The notes under the pieces: model-generated
What the model was told of the DNA's origin: nothing
The model's input: the letters and a program-made list of their open reading frames with translations, nothing else
Database searches by the model: none
NCBI GenBank assembly: GCA_016124755.1
Contig: WGNA01000027.1
Location: 1-64,000, forward strand
Direction: 5' to 3'
Source of the DNA: Bacteroidota bacterium
GTDB taxonomy: Bacteria; Bacteroidota; Bacteroidia; NS11-12g; UBA9320
DNA: 64,000 nt
Translations under genes and position numbers: made by a program
Shown here: positions 9,199 to 16,762 of the stretch, in pieces
Layout: each line of letters opens with the position of its first letter
Numbering within the stretch: the first letter of the stretch is position 1

Positions 9199-10626
9199 TT
9201 GAAACCGAAGACGATTAAACAATACCAGTCAGAAATCAGAGCTGGTTCTACTTCTTGTGTTAAGCTCGTTGAGCACTTCCTCAACAAAATTGAGGAAAAC
9301 CGTCATCTGAATGCATTTCTTGAAGTTTACGGTGAAGAGGCTTTAGACAGAGCCGAACAAATTGATGCCGACTTCAAATCGGGTTCTGAAGGAAAGTTAG
9401 CGGGTTTGGTTATTGGCCTGAAAGACAATATTTCTTACAAAGGCCACGCGGTTTCTGCTTCTTCAAAAATTCTTGAAGGTTTCAAAGCTCTCTATAATGC
9501 TACTGTAACAGAACGGTTGCTTGCAGAAGGCGCTATCATTATCGGCAGATTAAATTGTGATGAATTTGCCATGGGTGCCAGTAATGAAAACAGTGCCTAT
9601 GGTCCGGTTCTGAATGCCGCGGATAACACCAGAGTTCCGGGTGGCTCATCCGGTGGTTCTGCCGTTTCTGTACAGGCAGGTTTGTGCATGGCAGCACTAG
9701 GTTCCGATACAGGAGGTTCAGTGCGTCAACCGGCATCTTTCACAGGAACTTTTGGAATGAAGCCCACATACGGAAGGGTTTCGCGTTGGGGTCTTTTAGC
9801 ATACGCATCATCTTTTGATCAGATCGGTCCTATAACCAATTCGATTGAAGATATGGCCTTGATTCTTGAAGTGATTTCCGGTAGCGATGAATTTGATGCA
9901 ACCGCATCCAGACGTGAGGTGGATTCGTATTCAGAAAATCTGGAAGTTAACGGAACGAGAAAATTTGCTTACATACAGGATTGTCTGGATCATCCCGGAA
10001 TCTCTGAAGAGGTTAAAGCACATCTTGAATTGGTGATTAGCAAGATAAGAAATGACGGGCATCTTGTTGAACCCGTTTCTTTTCCTTTTCTAAAATACAT
10101 GGTTCCGTGTTATTACGTTCTGACTACGGCTGAAGCATCTTCTAACTTATCCAGATATTCAGGTTTGATGTACGGATACAGAAGTAAAGATTCTTTCGAT
10201 CTGGAATCAACTTTTAAAAAGAGCAGAAGCGAAGGCTTCGGTTCCGAAGTACAGCGACGGATTATGACGGGAACTTTTGTGCTCGGTTCTGATCATTATG
10301 ATGCATATTATACCAAGGGTCAGAAAGTAAGAAAGGTAATACAGCAGGAGACACAAAAAATTCTGGACAATTTTGATTTTGTCCTTTTACCAACTACCCC
10401 GGGAGCGGCATTCAGTCTTGGAGATAAATCGGGAGATCCAATCGCAATGTATCTGGCGGATATTTTTACGGTTCAGGCACCATTAGCCGGTATTCCTGCG
10501 ATTTCAATACCTACTGGAATTGACAATCAAGGTTTACCATTTGGTATTCAATTAATGAATCATCACTATGGTGAAACCGATTTATTAGCCGTATCTGAAT
10601 ATTTGTATAATTTGGTAAGCCATTGA
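9199..10626 (+). CDS. gatA: aspartyl/glutamyl-tRNA amidotransferase subunit A
   Basis: A 475-residue amidase-signature protein. The catalytic Lys lies in VIGLKDNI, and the Ser-rich signature reads VPGGSSGGSAVSVQAG followed by GSDTGGSVRQPA, giving the Lys-cis-Ser-Ser triad. GatA supplies ammonia from glutamine so that mischarged Glu-tRNA(Gln) or Asp-tRNA(Asn) can be amidated with GatB and GatC, which are not in this window. The start is TTG at 9199, 7 bp after the tatA stop, with CCGGGG just upstream. The stop overlaps the next gene's TTG in a TTGA junction. Confidence 0.94.
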   Translation: MKPKTIKQYQSEIRAGSTSCVKLVEHFLNKIEENRHLNAFLEVYGEEALDRAEQIDADFKSGSEGKLAGLVIGLKDNISYKGHAVSASSKILEGFKALYNATVTERLLAEGAIIIGRLNCDEFAMGASNENSAYGPVLNAADNTRVPGGSSGGSAVSVQAGLCMAALGSDTGGSVRQPASFTGTFGMKPTYGRVSRWGLLAYASSFDQIGPITNSIEDMALILEVISGSDEFDATASRREVDSYSENLEVNGTRKFAYIQDCLDHPGISEEVKAHLELVISKIRNDGHLVEPVSFPFLKYMVPCYYVLTTAEASSNLSRYSGLMYGYRSKDSFDLESTFKKSRSEGFGSEVQRRIMTGTFVLGSDHYDAYYTKGQKVRKVIQQETQKILDNFDFVLLPTTPGAAFSLGDKSGDPIAMYLADIFTVQAPLAGIPAISIPTGIDNQGLPFGIQLMNHHYGETDLLAVSEYLYNLVSH

Positions 10627-11834
10627 AGAAGTTTCTGATTTTTATCTTTCTGGGAAATTTCGCGTTCCTAAGTTTTTCTCAAACAGGAGTAGTCGCAAAA
10701 AGACTCGATAAAATTACCCAATCGATTCCATTAACGTATAATGCGTATGTTGAGGAGGCGATCAACACATTGCTTTTAAATGATCAGAACAAAACTTCCG
10801 AAATATTGGGTAAATCCGGTCTTTATGTAAGGGAACTTGAAGATAGCCTGAGAGTTCATCATTTACCGGTTGAACTTAAATATCTGCCTGCATCACTCAG
10901 TAGTTATAATAATTGGCTTGTTTCTGACGACGGTGGATCCGGCTACTGGCAACTTAGATACTTAACAGCTAAAAGGTATGCTATCAATATCAGCAGTTAT
11001 GTCGATGAGCGAAGAGACTTCAAAATGGCGACTCAGGTAGCGATTAATTATCTGAGTGATTTACATAAAATATATCAGGATTGGCTTTTAACCATAGCTG
11101 CCTTTTATGGAGACGAAACAGAAGTAAACAAAGCCATCCGACTTGCTGGTGGATCAAAGAATTACTGGGATATCCACCGTTTTCTTCCGGCTCGTTTTCA
11201 AGCCACCGTTCCGAATTACATTGCTTCGGTCTACATTCATTCGTATTATCAGTTGCACAATCTCACTCCTGTAAAATACAACCCTCCGGGTTTAGAGAAA
11301 GTGCCAATTCTTCAATGGACCACAATTTACCAATTGAGTAAAGCACTTGAAATCGATTTTGATACCCTTAAAGACCTGAATGCTATCTATAAAAAACAGG
11401 TAATTCCCCATACACAGAAGACTTATTATCTGTTGTTGCCATTTGATAAAGTTGGTCGGTTCTATCAGTTGGGAGATTCGGTTTATTCCTACGGGGAGAT
11501 TACCGAAAAGGATACCGTTGAGGAACCGGAAGAGGCACCGGTTGTTCAGAGGCCAGAAGTTCAGGAACCTGAGTTATCCGCATCTAACAAGCACACAGCC
11601 TCATCAACGAAACTGCTTTATTACACAGTAAAAAAAGGAGATTATTTGGGAAAGATCGCCGATCTCTACGATGTGAATATTTCGGATATCAGGAGGTGGA
11701 ATGAAATCAAAGGGGATAAAATTAATGTGAATCAACGCCTGAAAATCTATGTGCCGGCTGCCAAATATGATCAGTACTCTGGAATAAACGCTATGAGTTC
11801 TTATCAGAAACAACAGATCATCAATAAAGATTGA
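10623..11834 (+). CDS. LysM protein with a degenerate lytic transglycosylase domain
   Basis: A 403-residue exported protein (signal peptide ending FLSFSQ) with a transglycosylase-like region (about 80-200) and a C-terminal LysM domain (about 330-380: YYTVKKGDYLGKIADLYDV). The fold markers LKYLP and SGYWQL are present, but the catalytic ES of the family is absent: the position reads ASLSSY with Leu92, and the AYN motif reads FYG. An intact relative lies at 23302-24243. It is probably a peptidoglycan-binding protein without lytic activity. It starts with TTG in a TTGA overlap with gatA and is 3 bp from the SGNH gene. Confidence 0.83.
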   Translation: MKKFLIFIFLGNFAFLSFSQTGVVAKRLDKITQSIPLTYNAYVEEAINTLLLNDQNKTSEILGKSGLYVRELEDSLRVHHLPVELKYLPASLSSYNNWLVSDDGGSGYWQLRYLTAKRYAINISSYVDERRDFKMATQVAINYLSDLHKIYQDWLLTIAAFYGDETEVNKAIRLAGGSKNYWDIHRFLPARFQATVPNYIASVYIHSYYQLHNLTPVKYNPPGLEKVPILQWTTIYQLSKALEIDFDTLKDLNAIYKKQVIPHTQKTYYLLLPFDKVGRFYQLGDSVYSYGEITEKDTVEEPEEAPVVQRPEVQEPELSASNKHTASSTKLLYYTVKKGDYLGKIADLYDVNISDIRRWNEIKGDKINVNQRLKIYVPAAKYDQYSGINAMSSYQKQQIINKD

Positions 11835-11837
11835 AAG

Positions 11838-13532
11838 GTGCAACTCGACAGCGAGAAATATCACAGGGAACAACCGGTAAAACCCCTGAGCATCGTATGG
11901 ATGCTGCTACTTCTTAATTTTTTACTCGCACTTATTGTCTTTCTTTTTCCTGACGGAGAACGTGGTTTAGCAAAAAATTTCACGCTTCAGTTTGTATCCG
12001 CCTCTGATCTGTTTAATCCAAGAATGAAAGCACCGGATCTTGATACCATCTTGCAGGGGATTGCGAATCTATCGGATACATCTTCATTCGATCTGGAAAC
12101 TACCATGAAGGCCGATTCTCTGGTAAAAAAACCGGATCTGATCAAAAGGATTCAATACCCTTCAAAAGACCAACGGGCTCTAAACGATTTCTTTCAATCG
12201 CTACTGGCCCTGGAGAAAGGTGATAATACGGTGTACAGAATTATCCATTACGGGGATTCTCAACTTGAAGGAGATCGCATTTCAGATTATTTAAGAAACC
12301 AACTACAATTGAGGTTTGGAGGTAACGGCCCTGGCGTGGTTCTTCCTATTGATGTTAGTCGTTCGAGGGTTTCTGTACTACAATCGGAAAGCAAGGATTG
12401 GAAAAAATATGCGATTTACGGAACATCACACAGAGACGATGGTATTTATGGCATTGGGGCATCATCTTATGTGTACACAGGTGCTGTTCCGGTAGTTGTG
12501 GGAAAGGATACCATTATTCGCAAGGCCTACGATTCACTTATCTCGAAAAAACTTGAAAAGAAAATAAAGGTGAAGGATACTACCGGAACCTTTCCTACCG
12601 GAGTTGATTCGGTTTACTATGTTGAAATTAAAGTACCGCAAGATTCTTCGAAATTTCATTATGATACCATCTATAAAAACATATTCGGAACCGCAAAATC
12701 CGGAAGTAGTTGGCTTCGATTTCGATGTGCTTCTCAGTCATACCCTCTGGTAAGATCATTCAATCGAGTAGAACTGATTTATCAATCTGAAGACACTTGC
12801 AGACTTACTGTTCAAGTTGATGGCAAGCCTGTAACCCTAAAACTGAAACCTTCTCCTGAAGCTAAAAAAGTTTCACTTTATGAAGGCGAAGTGTCTGATG
12901 AGGTGATGATTAATTTTTCGGGTCCTTCCCCAGTTGTTTTTGGAGTTTTGTTGGATGGCCATAAAGGAATTGCAGTTGATAATTTTCCGATGCGGGGAAG
13001 TAGTGGAACCGGCTATACCACGATTCGAAGGTCTTTGCTGTCAAAACAATATGCGTTGTGTAATGTGAAGTTGATCATTTTACAATATGGGATAAATGTG
13101 GTTCCTCATCCGAGAAAGAATTATGATTTCTATGAAAGGATGTTTCTGGCGGAACTACAGGCTATTAAGGAGGCGGCTCCGGGAGTGAGTGTTCTGGTTA
13201 TCGGTCCCAGCGATATGAGTATGAAATCAGGAGGTGAATACACTTCCTATCCCAATGTTCCTTTAATTCGAAACGCAATGCGAAATGCTGCATTTAAAAC
13301 GGGTTGCGCATTTTGGGATTTGTATTCTGCCATGGGTGGACCCAATTCTATGGTGAGTTGGGTTAATGCTAATCCGTCTCTGGCCTCAAAAGACTATACG
13401 CATTTCAATGCAAGAGGGGCGAGGTATGTCGGAGAAATGCTTTACGATGCATTACTCAGTGAGTACATTGATTGGAAAAAGGAACTGATCAATTCAGCTT
13501 CCGAAAAAAAGGTCACAAAAGAAAACGACTAA
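11838..13532 (+). CDS. membrane-anchored SGNH/GDSL-family protein
   Basis: A 564-residue protein with one N-terminal membrane helix (residues 20-37) and a large periplasmic part. The SGNH blocks are recognisable: HYGDSQLEGD (nucleophile Ser141), FGGNGPG, LQYGINVVP at the block III position, and a C-terminal DYTHFNARG with the Asp-His pair. SGNH proteins of this kind are O-acetylesterases or O-acyltransferases acting on cell-wall or exported glycans. It starts with GTG, 3 bp after the LysM protein, so the two probably act together on peptidoglycan; that is inference. Its end overlaps convergent rlmN by 4 bp. Confidence 0.8.
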   Translation: MQLDSEKYHREQPVKPLSIVWMLLLLNFLLALIVFLFPDGERGLAKNFTLQFVSASDLFNPRMKAPDLDTILQGIANLSDTSSFDLETTMKADSLVKKPDLIKRIQYPSKDQRALNDFFQSLLALEKGDNTVYRIIHYGDSQLEGDRISDYLRNQLQLRFGGNGPGVVLPIDVSRSRVSVLQSESKDWKKYAIYGTSHRDDGIYGIGASSYVYTGAVPVVVGKDTIIRKAYDSLISKKLEKKIKVKDTTGTFPTGVDSVYYVEIKVPQDSSKFHYDTIYKNIFGTAKSGSSWLRFRCASQSYPLVRSFNRVELIYQSEDTCRLTVQVDGKPVTLKLKPSPEAKKVSLYEGEVSDEVMINFSGPSPVVFGVLLDGHKGIAVDNFPMRGSSGTGYTTIRRSLLSKQYALCNVKLIILQYGINVVPHPRKNYDFYERMFLAELQAIKEAAPGVSVLVIGPSDMSMKSGGEYTSYPNVPLIRNAMRNAAFKTGCAFWDLYSAMGGPNSMVSWVNANPSLASKDYTHFNARGARYVGEMLYDALLSEYIDWKKELINSASEKKVTKEND

Positions 13533-14557
13533 TGCTTGTTGGCTAACTGACCGCATGCTGCATCGATATCCTTTCCCCTGCTTCTTCTGAGATTTACGAT
13601 AATGTTATTCTGCTCAAGGTGTTTGGCAAATCGTTCGGTTCTGTTGCCTGAAGATCGTTCATAATCAGCCATGTCGATTGGATTGTACTCAATCAGATTT
13701 ACCTTACATGTTACTTGTTTAGCAAAAGCAATAAGTTCTTCTGCATCTTCTAATAAGTCGTTTACATGATTTATCACACAATATTCGAGTGTGATACGGT
13801 TTCCGGTTTTGGAGTAGAAATACTGCAGGGCCTCCATCAAAACTTCCAAAGGATTTGAATCATTAATAGGCATTATGGTCGAACGTTTTGTATTGGTGGC
13901 CGCATGAAGCGAAATAGCGAGATTAAATCGAACATCTTCATCCGCCATTTTTCGGATCATTTTTGCGATACCGGCTGTGCTCACAGTAATACGTTGGGGA
14001 GACATTCCTAAACCGTTCGGGCTGGTTATAAAATCAATAGATTTCATTACCTCAGAATAATTCAGAAGTGGCTCACCCATTCCCATGAAAACAATGTTTG
14101 TGAGTTTTTTGCCGTATTCTTTTTGGGCGATGTCGTTCAATCTGGCAACCTGATCAAAGATTTCATAGTATTTAAGATTGCGCTTCCTTTTGAGATAACC
14201 GGTTGCGCAGAAAGTACAACTCAGACTACAGCCGACCTGACTTGATACACAAGCGGTCATTCGATCCTCAGTTGGTATTAGTACGCCTTCAATAAAGTGA
14301 TCGTCGTGTAATCGAAAACCAATTTTAAAAGTCCCGTCTGAACTTCTTTGTGTTACATCCGGCTTAATGGTGTTAAAGGTAAAATGCTCAGAGAGTCTGG
14401 TCCTGAGATCTCGGGATATGTTGCTCATCTCATCAAAGGATGAGGCTTGCTTTTGCCACAGCCACTCAAGAATTTGTTTTATTCTAAAAGACTTTTCACC
14501 CCAGGATTCCAGAATATTGGTGAGCTCCTCTGTGCTTATTTCGCGTATATCCTGCAT
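13529..14557 (-). CDS. rlmN: 23S rRNA (adenine2503-C2) methyltransferase
   Basis: A 342-residue radical SAM enzyme. The cluster motif CSLSCTFC is followed by ATGYLKRKRNL, with VFMGMGEPLLNY for SAM binding and the late Cys in DAACGQL that forms the methyl-transfer adduct with the earlier Cys. RlmN methylates C2 of A2503 in 23S rRNA and A37 in some tRNAs. It is monocistronic, with its own -7 element only 7 bp from the ATG and the previous gene's terminator immediately upstream. Confidence 0.97.
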   Translation of the reverse strand: MQDIREISTEELTNILESWGEKSFRIKQILEWLWQKQASSFDEMSNISRDLRTRLSEHFTFNTIKPDVTQRSSDGTFKIGFRLHDDHFIEGVLIPTEDRMTACVSSQVGCSLSCTFCATGYLKRKRNLKYYEIFDQVARLNDIAQKEYGKKLTNIVFMGMGEPLLNYSEVMKSIDFITSPNGLGMSPQRITVSTAGIAKMIRKMADEDVRFNLAISLHAATNTKRSTIMPINDSNPLEVLMEALQYFYSKTGNRITLEYCVINHVNDLLEDAEELIAFAKQVTCKVNLIEYNPIDMADYERSSGNRTERFAKHLEQNNIIVNLRRSRGKDIDAACGQLANKH

Positions 14558-14564
14558 TTGTATG

Positions 14565-14572
14565 CAAAAGTA
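14565..14572 (-). promoter_or_regulatory. -7 element TACTTTTG upstream of rlmN
   Basis: An exact TAnnTTTG match on the minus strand ends 7 bp before the rlmN ATG, so the mRNA would have almost no leader. The -33 region would fall inside the terminator hairpin at 14574-14613. Confidence 0.5.
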
Positions 14573-14573
14573 T

Positions 14574-14613
14574 AAAATGAAAAAACCTCCGACACCGGAG
14601 GTTTTTTCATTTT
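14574..14613 (-). terminator. intrinsic terminator after the Omp28-like gene
   Basis: A perfect inverted repeat with 18-bp arms (14574-14591 and 14596-14613) and a 4-nt loop. The core is CCTCCG/CGGAGG flanked by A/T tracts, so it can work in either direction. It ends minus-strand transcription from 14668-15459. Confidence 0.88.
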
Positions 14614-14667
14614 ATTTAAAAGTCCTTCACAAGTGGTGATGGGCTTTTGTTCATTGAATTAAAATTC

Positions 14668-15459
14668 TTATTTGAATGCTGAGTTCACTAACAAATAATT
14701 ATTGCCGCTCTTTTTCCAGAGAACTGCAACAATGTGTACGTTTGATTCAACCCAAGACGAATCCAGAAAATCGCCGAGGATGGTTGTTACGACATCGCCG
14801 GCGGCTTTGGCACCAGACTTTAGCGCGTCACCTTTTACGTCGGCAGACATTCTTTTTCTAAGAACATTGTTGTGTTCAAAGTTGCTCAAAGTGCCGGAAG
14901 AAATTGTCTGATCCTGTTTGAGGTTGCTTTCCACCAGATAAACAGAAAGCGTATATTCATCAGAAGTGGCTTCGATAAATTTGGTATTGATAGTCGTACT
15001 GATAGCACCATCTTCAATGTCATTGATAATGCTCAGGGTCGCAGTAGGTTTGAGCGCTTTGTAAGTCTGAATGATGCTGTCTGCAATGTGTTCAAAATTC
15101 ACATTATTCGACATGGCTATAAGCGCCTTTGAATTACCACCAAATATGAGGGTTGGTATCTGATTGTTGTTAAACAGGGTTTGAAACTCATCTCCGTATG
15201 AATTGGCGAAAGGATCTGTACCTGATCCGTTGCCGTGAATTCCAATGTAAGCGAAATCGTTCGGGTATTTGGTTCCTAAATTCTTGACCGCGGGAACCGC
15301 ATAATCACCGCACTCTTTGGCCCATGTTCCCGTAAAGAAAAATCCGGTGGCTACCTGTTTATCACTCGCTGTTGAACTAACCTTAGGAGTTACCTCATCA
15401 TCCTTGCACGAACTGATAATCAACGCCGCACTTAGTATTAAAAGAAAATTGTATTTCAT
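14668..15459 (-). CDS. Omp28-related outer membrane lipoprotein
   Basis: A 263-residue lipoprotein (LIISSC, Cys18). The mature part starts with a thioredoxin-like stretch: FFFTGTWAKECGDYAVPA, then FAYIGIHGNG and QIPTLIFGG, where the Pro after Ile fits the thioredoxin cis-Pro. This matches the Bacteroidota Omp28 family. Only one Cys stands where related thioredoxins have CxxC, so redox activity is doubtful. A second, beta-rich domain fills the C-terminal half. Function is unknown; a surface or outer-membrane location is expected. It is monocistronic with a strong terminator. Confidence 0.78.
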   Translation of the reverse strand: MKYNFLLILSAALIISSCKDDEVTPKVSSTASDKQVATGFFFTGTWAKECGDYAVPAVKNLGTKYPNDFAYIGIHGNGSGTDPFANSYGDEFQTLFNNNQIPTLIFGGNSKALIAMSNNVNFEHIADSIIQTYKALKPTATLSIINDIEDGAISTTINTKFIEATSDEYTLSVYLVESNLKQDQTISSGTLSNFEHNNVLRKRMSADVKGDALKSGAKAAGDVVTTILGDFLDSSWVESNVHIVAVLWKKSGNNYLLVNSAFK

Positions 15460-15496
15460 AACATCACAAACTTTAATTGATCGAATATAGAATGAT

Positions 15497-16663
15497 TCAT
15501 TTCATATCCCATCGGTGTGTTATGGAATTATTACTCACCTCTAACTTCCTGCCGTCAGATTTTTCACAAAATCCAACTATACCTGCATCGATTCCGAATG
15601 AATGTGCAATTTCAATAATCTCCGAAGCTCTTTCCGGCTCAACATAAAACTCCAGACGAGTCCCCATATTAAACACTTCCATCATTTCTTTCGGTGAGCT
15701 TCCAGATTCCTTGGCGATGTAATTAAACAGAGGTGGTATGGGAAGAAGATTGTCCTTAACAACGAGTAAATTTTCAATGAATCGTATTACCTTGGTTTGC
15801 CCGCCTCCGGTATTATGTATCATGCCGTGAATTTCTCCGGAAAGATTTTTTAAAACTTCTCTTACAACCGGGGCAAAGGTTCGGGTTGGTGACAATACGG
15901 CTTTTCCCATTGTAACCGGCATGTCTTCCACAATATCTGTGAGCTTATAAGAACCGGAATAAACCAATTCTTTGTCAACCATTGGGTCGTAGCTTTCCGG
16001 ATATTTATCGCGGTACACTGAAGAGAATATGTCGTGTCTTGCCGAAGTTAATCCGTTGCTACCCATACCCGCATTGTATTCCGATTCATATTTCGACTGT
16101 CCGTATGAAGCCAGTCCAACGATTACATCACCGGGTTTTATGCGGTTTTCAATAATATCGGAGCGTCGGGCTCTGGAGCTCATTGTACTGTCAACAATCA
16201 CTGTTCTTACAAGATCCCCGACATCAGCAGTTTCACCACCGGTAGAAATGATATTCACTCCGTAGTCGCGCATGTTGGAAATAAATTCCTCCGTACCTTC
16301 AATTATTGCTGAAATTACCTCACCGGGAATAAGATTTTTATTTCTTCCAATTGTTGAACTCAAAAGAAAATTATCAGTTAAACCCAAACAAAGCATGTCG
16401 TCTGTGTTCATTACGATAGCGTCCTGCGCGATACCTTTCCAGACATTAAGATCTCCGGTTTCTTTCCAATATATATAGGCTAATGATGATTTCGTTCCTG
16501 CTCCGTCGGCATGTACCACATTGCAGAAATCGTCATCCCCTCCCATGATATCCGGAACTACTTTACAAAAAGCGTTGGGAAATATTCCTTTATCCAGTTT
16601 TGAAATTGCTTTGTGAACGTCGGTCTTGTCCGAACTCACTCCTCGTTTTGCGTACTTATTCAT
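15497..16663 (-). CDS. purM: phosphoribosylformylglycinamidine cyclo-ligase (AIR synthetase)
   Basis: A 388-residue PurM. It has the N-terminal YAKRGVSSDKTDVHKA, the ATP-binding DGAGTKSSLA, NTDDMLCLG, ISTGGETADVGD, and the C-terminal GMIHNTGGGQTK. It closes the imidazole ring in purine synthesis, using ATP on FGAM. I chose the ATG at 16663 over an upstream in-frame start at 16723 because a TATTTTTG promoter lies between them and the family begins at this Met. Monocistronic. Somewhat longer than the E. coli enzyme (345), as in the Bacteroidota group. Confidence 0.93.
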   Translation of the reverse strand: MNKYAKRGVSSDKTDVHKAISKLDKGIFPNAFCKVVPDIMGGDDDFCNVVHADGAGTKSSLAYIYWKETGDLNVWKGIAQDAIVMNTDDMLCLGLTDNFLLSSTIGRNKNLIPGEVISAIIEGTEEFISNMRDYGVNIISTGGETADVGDLVRTVIVDSTMSSRARRSDIIENRIKPGDVIVGLASYGQSKYESEYNAGMGSNGLTSARHDIFSSVYRDKYPESYDPMVDKELVYSGSYKLTDIVEDMPVTMGKAVLSPTRTFAPVVREVLKNLSGEIHGMIHNTGGGQTKVIRFIENLLVVKDNLLPIPPLFNYIAKESGSSPKEMMEVFNMGTRLEFYVEPERASEIIEIAHSFGIDAGIVGFCEKSDGRKLEVSNNSITHRWDMK

Positions 16664-16675
16664 TCTTGTGCCGTG

Positions 16676-16683
16676 CAAAAATA
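16676..16683 (-). promoter_or_regulatory. -7 element TATTTTTG upstream of purM
   Basis: An exact TAnnTTTG match on the minus strand, ending 12 bp before the ATG at 16663. It lies inside the longer reading frame and so favours the shorter start. Confidence 0.55.
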
Positions 16684-16711
16684 CGGTTGAACAGCCAAGG
16701 CATATAAAACA

Positions 16712-16743
16712 GAAACGCCCCATCTGTTGAGATGAGGCGTTTC
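16712..16743 (-). terminator. intrinsic terminator after the PorE-like gene
   Basis: A 14-bp stem (GAAACGCC core) around a 4-nt loop. The one imperfect pair becomes a G-U pair on the minus strand, and a T-rich run (TGTTTTATATG) follows on that strand. It lies 20 bp after the stop of the OmpA-family gene. Confidence 0.82.
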
Positions 16744-16762
16744 ACAATAATTGGATTCTTTA

